A stretch of 9,076 bases of DNA, from contig SEBM01000130.1 of NCBI GenBank assembly GCA_004296145.1, positions 1-9,076 on the forward strand. Direction: 5' to 3'. The notes beneath the pieces were generated by a model. It was not told the origin of the DNA and did no database searches. It worked only from the letters and a program-made list of their open reading frames with translations. The position numbers were made by a program, and so were the translations under genes. This document shows positions 1 to 6,422 of the stretch, piece after piece. Within the stretch, counting starts at the first letter, position 1. The number at the start of each line of letters is the position of its first letter. The stretch comes from Flavobacterium sp. (lineage in GTDB: Bacteria > Bacteroidota > Bacteroidia > Flavobacteriales > Flavobacteriaceae).

Positions 1-331
1 TAGCAGTATTAGGTGTAGCGTTTAATGCTGTGTTGATAATAGTCACAGCAGAGTCGATTTTAGCTATTGATTTTGAATAAATCGTACTACCAGAATCGTA
101 AGGGTAAGAAAACTGTGCATTAGTAGCTAAAGCTGTTGTATAAGGTGCACTGCCATAGAGATCAACAATACGCTGAAATACAAAAGCATTCATGATCATT
201 GCTATACCACGGTAATAAGAATAGGTAGTTGCAGTTCCAATAGTACGTTGCAATAGCGCGTAATTTTCTAAATTAGTGTAAGCAACATTCCAATTATTTG
301 GATAATCGGCATTTGTTAATTGGTATAATAA
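1..331 (-). pseudogene. SusD/RagB-family protein, internal fragment (5' end lost, 3' end beyond window)
   Basis: The minus strand is open from 331 to the left edge. It encodes a segment with ADYPNNWNVAYTNLENY, then YYRGIAMIMNAFVFQRIVDLYG, split here as YYRGIAMIMNAF and VFQRIVDLYG, followed by SAPYTTAL and a helix-like stretch (IAKIDSAVTIINTALN). This is the TPR-like part of SusD/RagB lipoproteins, where 'RIVDLYGSAPYT' matches the usual LYGdvPyt region. SusD proteins are outer-membrane lipoproteins that bind glycans together with a SusC TonB-dependent transporter. The family normally has a lipoprotein signal and roughly 80-100 residues before this point. Here an in-frame TAG lies at 332-334 and no start codon or signal peptide precedes the conserved part, so the 5' end is missing. 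The break lies between about 317 and 345, where the flippase fragment begins. The remaining C-terminal part would lie left of base 1. Family assignment is by eye and fairly secure; the exact SusD subfamily is not. Confidence 0.8.
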
Positions 332-348
332 CTATAAAGCAATCAACC

Positions 349-891
349 TTGACAAATAACAAGACCATTGCGAAAAATACCCTAATGCTATATTTTAGGA
401 TGCTGTTGACAATGGGGGTTGCATTGTACACTGTGAGAGTTGTCTTAAATGTTCTAGGCATCGTTGATTATGGAATATATAATGTCGTTGGAGGAATCGT
501 TAGTTTTTTAGGAGTTCTTAATGGCGCATTAATATCTGGTACACAGCGGTTTTTATCTTTCGAGTTAGGGCGTGGAGACTTTAAGCAATACAGAAGGGTA
601 TTTAGTATGATGCTAATTATCTTTGTCATATTGTCTGGTATCGTCTTAGTTACTGCATTGATATTCGGAAATTGGGTTATTAATGATTTTTTAGTCATTC
701 CAGAAAGTAGGCTGACTGTAGCTAAATGGCTTTTCACATTCTCAGTTGTTACTTTTATCACGGATCTCACAGGTATTCCATACATGTCGTCTGTAATAGC
801 ACACGAGAAAATGAGCATATATGCTTATATGAGTATATTAGAAGCTTTATTAAAACTTGCGGTAGTTTATTTACTTAAAATATCAGTTTAA
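349..891 (+). CDS. Polysaccharide/oligosaccharide flippase (Wzx/MATE-like), N-terminal fragment
   Basis: The fragment reads NNKTIAKNTLMLYFRMLL, then YTVRVVLNVLGIVDYGIYN, VVGGIVSFLGVLNGAL and QRFLSFELGRGD. This is the characteristic N-terminus of Bacteroidota polysaccharide-export flippases, which move undecaprenyl-linked sugar units across the inner membrane. Four to six hydrophobic helices are visible. Family members are usually about 480-510 residues with 12-14 helices; this one stops after about 180, just after LLKISV, where the next part of the membrane domain should follow. An ATG at 298 is in frame, but the first ~11 codons from it overlap the SusD fragment antisense and are foreign to the family. 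TTG at 349 sits immediately before the conserved part and is my preferred start. Both ends abut unrelated genes in the wrong context, so this is a broken gene or an assembly chimera and cannot make a working flippase. Confidence 0.75.
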   Translation: MTNNKTIAKNTLMLYFRMLLTMGVALYTVRVVLNVLGIVDYGIYNVVGGIVSFLGVLNGALISGTQRFLSFELGRGDFKQYRRVFSMMLIIFVILSGIVLVTALIFGNWVINDFLVIPESRLTVAKWLFTFSVVTFITDLTGIPYMSSVIAHEKMSIYAYMSILEALLKLAVVYLLKISV

Positions 892-908
892 ATGTGAAGG
901 TTTAATGT

Positions 909-1226
909 CTAATATAAACGAGGACAATTTGAAATAAAATTTCCAGTAACAGGAATTGTATCAGCATCCAGAAAAAGCAGGTTTTCATAAACTGCTTTTC
1001 GAGCCAGTAAATTTCGGATAGCACTTCGTCCGATATTTTTGTCTAAGATAAAATATGTGGTATTTTTTAATTGATTTATCTTTTGATTTTCAGACAAAAA
1101 AAACTGAGAAGCATCATCCAGACAAATAATTTCAAAAGGGATATTACACTCCAAAGCCTGCTTGTATACTATTTCGACAAGTGAAGAAACAGCATAATTA
1201 TAGACCGGAATTAAAATAGAAAGCAT
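909..1226 (-). CDS. Family 2 glycosyltransferase (GT-A fold), C-terminally truncated
   Basis: The N-terminus MLSILIPVYNY is the first beta strand of a GT2 nucleotide-sugar-binding domain. DDAS (Asp37-Asp38) and the metal-binding DAD (residues 87-89, in LLFLDADT) follow, with NIGRSAIRN (64-72) between them. GT2 enzymes transfer a sugar from a nucleotide donor to an acceptor, here probably a cell-surface glycan. Full-length members are about 250-320 residues. This frame keeps only ~98 native-looking residues, then reads a short tail (CPRLY) into a stop at 909-911. The catalytic-base half is missing, so the product should be inactive. The break is near 930-937. Its start codon overlaps the ftsE stop by one base (TAATG on the minus strand, 1228-1224), so the pair was probably translationally coupled in one transcript from the ftsE promoter. 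Confidence 0.8.
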   Translation of the reverse strand: MLSILIPVYNYAVSSLVEIVYKQALECNIPFEIICLDDASQFFLSENQKINQLKNTTYFILDKNIGRSAIRNLLARKAVYENLLFLDADTIPVTGNFISNCPRLY

Positions 1227-1909
1227 TACACGCTGCGTTGCACCACTTCAAAAATTCTTTCATCCTCACATTTTAATGTCTTAGATGGGAATTTCATCAA
1301 TAAAGCATAATCGTGCGTTGCCATGATAATTGTCTTTCCGGCAGCGTTAATCGCTTTTAAAACTTCAAGGACTTCAGAACTTGTTTGCGGATCAAGATTT
1401 CCTGTAGGCTCATCGGCAAGGATAAATTCAGGATCGTTTAATAACGCTCTTGCAATCGCAACACGTTGTTGTTCCCCTCCAGAAAGTTGGTGAGGCATTT
1501 TGTTTACGAAATCTTTCATTCCGACTTTGTCCAGAACTTCATCAATTTTATGCTCCATAGCATCTTTTTCATGCCAGCCTGTAGCTCTTAGTACAAAAAG
1601 CATATTGTCCTTTACAGAACGATCCGGTAGAAGTTTAAAATCCTGGAACACAATACCGATTTTACGTCTCAAAAACGGAATATCATTTTCTTTTATGGTA
1701 GCCAAATCAAACTCAACAATATGTCCTTCTCCTTCTGTAAGAGGTAAGTCAGCGTAAAGAGTTTTCATAAAACTACTTTTTCCCGAACCTGTTTTTCCAA
1801 TTATGTAGATAAATTCACCGTGTTGAACATCTAAATTAATGTGAGATAAAATTTTTCTTCCTTCTTGATATATAGTGACTTCCTTAAGAGATAGTACGGT
1901 TTGTGACAT
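1226..1909 (-). CDS. ftsE: FtsE-type ABC transporter ATP-binding protein
   Basis: This 227-residue ABC ATPase is complete. Visible motifs are Walker A GKTGSGKS (38-45), Q-loop VFQD (Gln89), signature LSGGEQQR (142-149), Walker B ILADEPTGNLD (163-173, catalytic Glu167) and H-loop THD (His199). FtsE sits on the cytoplasmic face with the membrane protein FtsX and, in studied bacteria, controls septal peptidoglycan hydrolases during division. Length, the 'DEPTGNLDP' context and the lack of extra domains fit FtsE. LolD/MacB-type ATPases are the main alternative, because all belong to the same clade and no ftsX or permease gene is in the window. The start at 1909 gives MSQTVLSLKEVTIYQ, the normal family N-terminus. 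A promoter match lies 20-50 bases upstream. The downstream glycosyltransferase overlaps its stop by one base. Confidence 0.88.
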   Translation of the reverse strand: MSQTVLSLKEVTIYQEGRKILSHINLDVQHGEFIYIIGKTGSGKSSFMKTLYADLPLTEGEGHIVEFDLATIKENDIPFLRRKIGIVFQDFKLLPDRSVKDNMLFVLRATGWHEKDAMEHKIDEVLDKVGMKDFVNKMPHQLSGGEQQRVAIARALLNDPEFILADEPTGNLDPQTSSEVLEVLKAINAAGKTIIMATHDYALLMKFPSKTLKCEDERIFEVVQRSV

Positions 1910-1928
1910 AATAAATTGATTTGAATGG

Positions 1929-1959
1929 TAAAAGTAATAAGATAACGGATGGATTCAAA
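1929..1959 (-). promoter_or_regulatory. Putative Bacteroidota-type promoter for ftsE
   Basis: Reading the minus strand, TTTG (1959-1956) is followed by 19 bases and then TACTTTTA (1936-1929). This matches the Bacteroidota primary-sigma consensus TTTG-N19-TAnnTTTG at all but the last base. Transcription would start near 1921, leaving a leader of about 12 bases before the ATG at 1909. It was identified by eye and the start has not been measured. Confidence 0.5.
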
Positions 1960-2193
1960 ATAAATTTCAATGATTTCTAAAGAAAATCTTCCAAAAACAC
2001 ATCACAAAAACGAAACCTGATAAGGGATGCAGGCATATTTAAGAAATCTCAATTTGCTTAAAATACTTTTGCGCTTACAGGATTAAATTAAAGATACTAA
2101 AATATTTGTTTTGATAGTTTGAGAACCAATAATTTGTGGCTCAGAAAGCTGTAAAATAACAACTATTAAATGTTTTGTTCATAATAAAAGCTT

Positions 2194-2213
2194 GAAACGT
2201 TTCGTTATAAACG
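2194..2213. promoter_or_regulatory. Palindrome cluster GAAACGTTTC, possible operator
   Basis: GAAACGTTTC (2194-2203) is a perfect 10-bp palindrome. CGTT-ATA-AACG (2203-2213) adjoins it, so the AAACG/CGTTT half-site recurs with alternating orientation. The cluster covers the place where the -33 element of the downstream TPR-gene promoter should lie. It could be a repressor site, but the sequence alone does not name a regulator. Confidence 0.35.
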
Positions 2214-2224
2214 GTATAAAATGA

Positions 2225-2232
2225 TAAATTTG
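2225..2232 (+). promoter_or_regulatory. Putative -7 element (TAAATTTG) for the TPR gene
   Basis: TAAATTTG is an exact TAnnTTTG match located 19 bases before the ATG at 2252, the same geometry as the ftsE promoter on the other strand. The -33 region is poor: TTTC at 2200-2203, 21 bases upstream, inside the palindrome cluster. The initiation point would be near 2239, giving a leader of about 12 bases. Confidence 0.45.
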
Positions 2233-2251
2233 AATACTAAACAAAATTAAA

Positions 2252-5200
2252 ATGCGTAGACTTTCCTGGTTCTTTTTATTGCAAATTGTCCTTTTTTCGA
2301 CCATAGTTTCGGCACAAAAATCAGCTATATATACTTACGATTTAAAGGATTTTGACAAAGCACTGGCTTTATATAACGACAAACAATACGCTTCGGCACA
2401 ACATATCTTTGAATATGTAAAAAACAACGCAACTACTGAAGAGGTTAAGTCAGACTGCGCTTACTACATTGCAAACTGCGCCATTAGAACCAATCAGTCA
2501 AATGCTGATGCTTTGATGGAAAAGTTTGTAGAAGATTATCCGACAAGTACCAAACAAAATCAGGCTTATATAGAAGTTGCTCATTTTTTCTTCGAACAGG
2601 GAAATTACCCAAAAGCTTTGCAATGGTTTGATAAAGTGGATGAAAGCTACATGAGCAAATCTGATTTGGATAAATTTAATTTCCAAAAAGGATACAGTTA
2701 TTTTAACGCCAAAAAGAAAAAAGAAGCAACAACTTATTTTAATAAAGTGGTAAATTCTCCTGAATTTGGTGCTCAGGCCAAATATTATTTAGGATTTATG
2801 GCTTATGAAGGCGACGATTATAAAGAAGCAACCAAATATTTTGATGAAGTTTCGGGTGAAGAAAAATACAAAGAGAAGCTTTCATATTATCAGGCTGACA
2901 TGAATTTTAAGCTGGGAAATTTTCAAAAAGCAATTGATTTAGGCCAAAAAGCAATGGCAAAATCAAATGAGCTTGAAAAATCGGAATTGAATAAAATTAT
3001 CGGAGAAAGTTATTTCAACCTAAAACAATACGACAAAGCGATTCCGTTTTTAGAGCAATATGCAGGTAAAAAAGGAAAATGGAGCAATACCGATTTTTAC
3101 CAATTAGGATATGCTTATTACGAACAGAAAAACTACGAAAAAGCCATTTCTCAATTTAATAAAATTATCGAAGGAAAAGATTTCGTAGCACAAAATGCTT
3201 ATTATCATTTGGGTTTAAGTTATCTAAACACAGGTAAAAAACAAGAAGCGCTGAATGCTTTTAAAAACGCTTCTGAAATGGATTTTAATGCTCAAATTCA
3301 GGAAGACGCGGCTTTAAATTATGCCAAAGTAAGTTACGATATCGGAAATGCGTATCAAACCGTTCCGGGAATTTTACTTGATTTCTTAAAAAAATATCCA
3401 AACAATTCAAGCAGGGCCGAAATAGAAAAACTATTAGTTGATTCTTATATTTCGACTAAAAATTACAAAGAAGCTTTGGTTTTACTGGAAAAAAACAGAA
3501 CTCCGGAAAATAAATTAGCGTATCAAAAAGTACTTTTTTACAGAGGTTTAGAATTATATAATGATTCCAATTATGCGGAAGCATTAAAAATGTTCAACAG
3601 TGCTGTCAAAGAACAAAAAAATCCGGAGTTTACGGCACGCGCCACTTTCTGGAAAGCAGAATCAGAATATGTTACAGATGATTTTAATTCAGCGTTAATT
3701 AGCTATAAACAATTTGTAGGTCTGGCAGCAGCAAAAACTACAGATGAGTATAAAAACATCAATTATAATATTGCTTACACGTATTTTAAATTAAAAGAAT
3801 ACGATCAGGCAGGAAATTATTTTCAGGCACAAATTGATAATTCAAAAGAAGATAAAGTTCGTTTAAACGATTCTTATTTACGTTTGGGAGATTGCCGATT
3901 TGTAAGTGCAAAATACAGCCAGGCAATGGAGGCTTATGCCAAAGCAATGGATGCAAAAGGAGTTGATGCAGATTATGCACAATATCAGAGAGCACTTTCG
4001 TACGGATTTATGTCTAAAAATGACAAGAAGGTAGAAGAGCTTAATAATTTCCTTCAGATGTATAAAAAATCATCTTACAGAGACGATGCTTTATATGAAT
4101 TAGGAAATACTTATGTTGCTCAGAAGAAAAACGATCAGGCTTTAAAAACGTACGATCAATTGATTGCTGAATATAAAAACGGAGAGTTTACTTCGAGATC
4201 TATTTTAAAACAAGGTTTGATTTACTACAACACAGATCGTGATGAGCAGGCATTAGTTAAATTTAAAAAAGTAGCAGCCGAATTCCCAAAAACACCTGAG
4301 GCTTTAGAAGCTGTTTCTACGGCAAGATTAATTTATGTAGATTCAGGAAAAGTAGACGAATATGCAAGCTGGGTAAGAACTCTGGATTTTGTGGCGGTAA
4401 CAGACGCAGAATTGGATAACGATACTTATGAAGGTGCTTTTAAACAATACAGTCAAAATAATAGTAAAGTTGCTATTACAGGATTTTCAGGTTACATAAG
4501 CAAATTTCCGACCGGAATTCATGCGCTTGAAGCCAATTATTATTTAGCACAATTGTATTACGCAGAAGGTTCAGAAACAAAATCTGTTACCAATTATCAA
4601 TATGTAACTGGTCAGCCAAGAAATGAATTTACAGAGCAATCACTAAACAAATTAGCACAGATTTATCTAAAAGCAAAAGATTGTGATAAAGCAGTTCCTG
4701 TTTTAGTTCGCTTAAGTGAAGAATCAGATTCTGCTCAGAATCAAAACTTTGCACAAGCCAATTTGATGAAATGTTATTATGACAAAAAAGATTACAGCAA
4801 TTCTGTAGTTTATGCTGATAAAGTATTGCAAAACCAGAAAGCAGATGCTAACGTAAAAGCAGACGCGCAAATTATCGTAGCACGTGCAGCAATGCAAACC
4901 GGCGATGAAGAAAAAGCAAAAGCAGCTTACGCTAAATTATCAGCAACATCAAAAGGAGAATTAGCAGCAGAAGCCTTGTATTATGATGCTTATTTTAAAA
5001 CCAAAGAAGGAAAATATGATGCTTCGAATGTATCAGTTCAGAAACTAGCTAAAAACTATTCAGCTTATAAATATTACGGAGCGAAGAGTTTGGTTCTGAT
5101 GGCGAAAAACTTCTACGGATTAAAAGACAGTTATCAGGCAACTTATATTTTGGATAACGTGATAAACAATTTTACCGATTATCCGGATGTAGTGGAAGAA

Positions 5201-5266
5201 GCGAAAAGAGAATTGAGCGCGATTAAAATGGAAGAATCAAAAACAAATTCATCGATTAATAAGTAG
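2252..5266 (+). CDS. Large periplasmic tetratricopeptide-repeat protein
   Basis: The product has 1004 residues. Residues 1-21 are a Sec signal peptide (RR, hydrophobic core, cleavage expected at VSA/QKS). No lipobox Cys follows, so it is a soluble periplasmic or outer-membrane-associated protein and not a lipoprotein such as SprE. The rest is an almost unbroken run of TPR-like helical hairpins with the W/L/G-Y-A-F-A-P pattern, for example around residues 104-130, 140-170, 176-200, 209-235, 243-270, 279-306 and 313-340, continuing to the C-terminus. Phrases such as YYLGFMAYEGDDYKEATKYF, with Tyr, Gly and Ala at repeat positions, are typical. TPR arrays bind proteins, so a scaffold or adaptor role is inferred; no catalytic motif is visible. 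Its partner may be the beta-barrel protein two genes downstream. The ATG at 2252 gives a proper signal peptide and sits just after a promoter-like element. The specific function is unknown to me. Confidence 0.88.
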   Translation: MRRLSWFFLLQIVLFSTIVSAQKSAIYTYDLKDFDKALALYNDKQYASAQHIFEYVKNNATTEEVKSDCAYYIANCAIRTNQSNADALMEKFVEDYPTSTKQNQAYIEVAHFFFEQGNYPKALQWFDKVDESYMSKSDLDKFNFQKGYSYFNAKKKKEATTYFNKVVNSPEFGAQAKYYLGFMAYEGDDYKEATKYFDEVSGEEKYKEKLSYYQADMNFKLGNFQKAIDLGQKAMAKSNELEKSELNKIIGESYFNLKQYDKAIPFLEQYAGKKGKWSNTDFYQLGYAYYEQKNYEKAISQFNKIIEGKDFVAQNAYYHLGLSYLNTGKKQEALNAFKNASEMDFNAQIQEDAALNYAKVSYDIGNAYQTVPGILLDFLKKYPNNSSRAEIEKLLVDSYISTKNYKEALVLLEKNRTPENKLAYQKVLFYRGLELYNDSNYAEALKMFNSAVKEQKNPEFTARATFWKAESEYVTDDFNSALISYKQFVGLAAAKTTDEYKNINYNIAYTYFKLKEYDQAGNYFQAQIDNSKEDKVRLNDSYLRLGDCRFVSAKYSQAMEAYAKAMDAKGVDADYAQYQRALSYGFMSKNDKKVEELNNFLQMYKKSSYRDDALYELGNTYVAQKKNDQALKTYDQLIAEYKNGEFTSRSILKQGLIYYNTDRDEQALVKFKKVAAEFPKTPEALEAVSTARLIYVDSGKVDEYASWVRTLDFVAVTDAELDNDTYEGAFKQYSQNNSKVAITGFSGYISKFPTGIHALEANYYLAQLYYAEGSETKSVTNYQYVTGQPRNEFTEQSLNKLAQIYLKAKDCDKAVPVLVRLSEESDSAQNQNFAQANLMKCYYDKKDYSNSVVYADKVLQNQKADANVKADAQIIVARAAMQTGDEEKAKAAYAKLSATSKGELAAEALYYDAYFKTKEGKYDASNVSVQKLAKNYSAYKYYGAKSLVLMAKNFYGLKDSYQATYILDNVINNFTDYPDVVEEAKRELSAIKMEESKTNSSINK

Positions 5267-5267
5267 T

Positions 5268-5360
5268 CATGAGTTAAGAGTACTTAGTCGTTAGTCCTTA
5301 GTCCTTAGTGCTAAGTACTAGAAACTAAGGACTAATTACTAAGGACTAATTACTAAGGAC
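5268..5360. repeat. Heptad tandem array, two inverted halves, filling the TPR-PhzF gap
   Basis: Starting one base after the TPR stop codon, the sequence is divided into 7-bp units. Seven units (5268-5316) end in AGT, including two copies of CCTTAGT at 5296 and 5303. A spacer unit follows at 5317-5323. The opposite orientation then begins: ACTAAGG at 5324, 5338 and 5352, alternating with ACTAATT at 5331 and 5345. TTAGTCCTTAGT (5298-5309) pairs perfectly with ACTAAGGACTAA (5324-5335) across a 14-base loop, so the transcript can form a hairpin. There is no U-run after it, so it is not a classic terminator. It may stall 3' exonucleases or attenuate expression between the two genes. Confidence 0.8.
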
Positions 5361-5386
5361 AAAATTTACATTTAGAAGAAAAAACA

Positions 5387-6250
5387 ATGGGTTTACCTTT
5401 TTATATAATTGACGTTTTTGCTGAAAACAAATATGCCGGAAATCAATTAGCGGTTTTTTTGGAAGCAGAAAATCTGAGTTCAGACGAAATGCAAAAGATT
5501 GCCAAAGAAATCAATTTTGCAGAAAGTACTTTTATTACCAGGCTTGATTTTGAAAACAATAGTGCAGATATTAGAATTTTTACGCCGGCAAGCGAAATGA
5601 AATTTGCAGGCCATCCGATAATTGGAACTTCCTGGGTTTTGATGAATAAGGTTTTTAAAAACGAACCTAAAACAATAAAACTACAGGTTCCGATTGGGGA
5701 AATTCCGATTCATAAAACAGAAGAATTGATTTGGTTAAAAGCAGCGCAGCCAGAATTTTGGGATATTTATGAGAAAGAAGATTTCTCTTCATTTAGTAAT
5801 TTAAAAAGCACTGATTTTGATGATCAATATCCAATTCAGGAAGTAACAACCGGAAGTGCATTTGTAATGGTTCCGTTGAAAAACAAAGCGGCTTTAGAAG
5901 CATTGGTTTTGGATAAAGACAATATGCAGGAATGGCTGCTTGAGAATTGTAAAACCAATCACAGAGCATTATACTTTTATTGTTGGGAAGATTCAAAAAT
6001 AATAAGCAGAATGTTGTGTATAGAACACAATCAATTGGTTGAAGACGCAGCAACAGGAAGCGCGAGTACATGTTTACAAGCCTTTCTTTTGAAATATCAT
6101 TCAGCTAAAATCGAAACGATAAATTATCAGGGCGATTTTATCAACAGACCGTCGCAGATTTATTTTGACGGAACAATGACAGAAAATAAGTTTACGATAC
6201 AAATTGGAGGAAAATCTCAATTTATCGCCAAAGGGGAGTGGGAAGCATAG
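5387..6250 (+). CDS. PhzF-family isomerase/epimerase-like protein
   Basis: This 287-residue protein is full length for the PhzF family (about 260-300). It has the duplicated hotdog-like (diaminopimelate epimerase-type) fold signals: DVFAENKYAGNQLAV (9-23) for domain 1, NFAESTFI (43-50) with Glu46 at the position of the PhzF catalytic glutamate, and IRIFTPASEMKFAGHPIIG (62-80) with the conserved GHP. EDAATGSA (219-226) is the second-domain signature. PhzF itself isomerises DHHA in phenazine synthesis. No other phz gene is present, so the substrate here is unknown and a phenazine role should not be assumed. It is cytoplasmic, with no signal peptide. The start at 5387 matches the family N-terminus and has an A-rich AGAAG-containing leader. 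It lies between two envelope genes and is flanked on both sides by heptad repeat arrays. Confidence 0.9.
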   Translation: MGLPFYIIDVFAENKYAGNQLAVFLEAENLSSDEMQKIAKEINFAESTFITRLDFENNSADIRIFTPASEMKFAGHPIIGTSWVLMNKVFKNEPKTIKLQVPIGEIPIHKTEELIWLKAAQPEFWDIYEKEDFSSFSNLKSTDFDDQYPIQEVTTGSAFVMVPLKNKAALEALVLDKDNMQEWLLENCKTNHRALYFYCWEDSKIISRMLCIEHNQLVEDAATGSASTCLQAFLLKYHSAKIETINYQGDFINRPSQIYFDGTMTENKFTIQIGGKSQFIAKGEWEA

Positions 6251-6254
6251 ATGT

Positions 6255-6406
6255 GATTTTAGATTTAAGATTTTAGATTTAAGATTTTAGATTTTAGAAT
6301 ATAGAGAATAGAATAAAGATTAAGAATATAGAATAAAAACAAAGAGTATAGGTAAAAGAATCACGATATAGCAAAGTCTATTTTCTATATTCTTTCCTCT
6401 TTTCTC
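6255..6406. repeat. AT-rich heptad tandem array, inverted halves, filling the PhzF-barrel gap
   Basis: Four bases after the PhzF stop, 7-bp units beginning GA follow each other: GATTTTA at 6255, 6269, 6283 and 6290, alternating with GATTTAA at 6262 and 6276, then GAATATA, GAGAATA and GAATAAA (6297-6317). Degenerate units continue to about 6371 with single-base slips. From 6379 the orientation flips: TATTTTC, TATATTC, TTTCCTC and TTTTCTC (6379-6406) are the same GA-type heptads on the minus strand. GAATATAGA (6297-6305 and 6324-6332) is complementary to TCTATATTC (6384-6392), so a long weak hairpin is possible. It ends 16 bases before the next ATG. Confidence 0.7.
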
Positions 6407-6422
6407 TTTAAAAAAAATAAAT

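Larger units (their letters stand above)
1910..2251. other. Divergent intergenic region between ftsE and the TPR gene
   Basis: This 342-bp gap has no convincing reading frame or RNA gene. The left end holds the ftsE promoter match. The right end holds a TAnnTTTG element and a palindrome upstream of the TPR gene. A further isolated TAnnTTTG match (TACTTTTG, 2064-2071) has no upstream TTTG at the right spacing. I see nothing recognisable between about 1965 and 2190. Confidence 0.6.

Noticed and set aside
298..348. ATG at 298 as the native flippase start
   Set aside because: The first codons are antisense to the SusD fragment and do not resemble flippase N-termini.
1500..1757. Plus-strand reading frame of 85 codons inside ftsE
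   Set aside because: It is antisense to conserved ABC motifs and its translation has no recognisable features. The other short frames antisense to the TPR, PhzF and barrel genes fail for the same reason.
2252..5266. T9SS gliding lipoprotein SprE/PorW
   Set aside because: The signal peptide ends in a signal-peptidase-I site with no lipobox cysteine, and no other T9SS gene is nearby.
5298..5335. Rho-independent terminator after the TPR gene
   Set aside because: The hairpin is present but no T-run follows on the plus strand.
5268..5360. CRISPR array
   Set aside because: The repeated units are 7 or 14 bp with no unique spacers between them and no cas genes nearby.
5387..6250. Phenazine biosynthesis locus
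   Set aside because: Only a PhzF-family protein is present; no other phz genes are in the window, and the family is broad.
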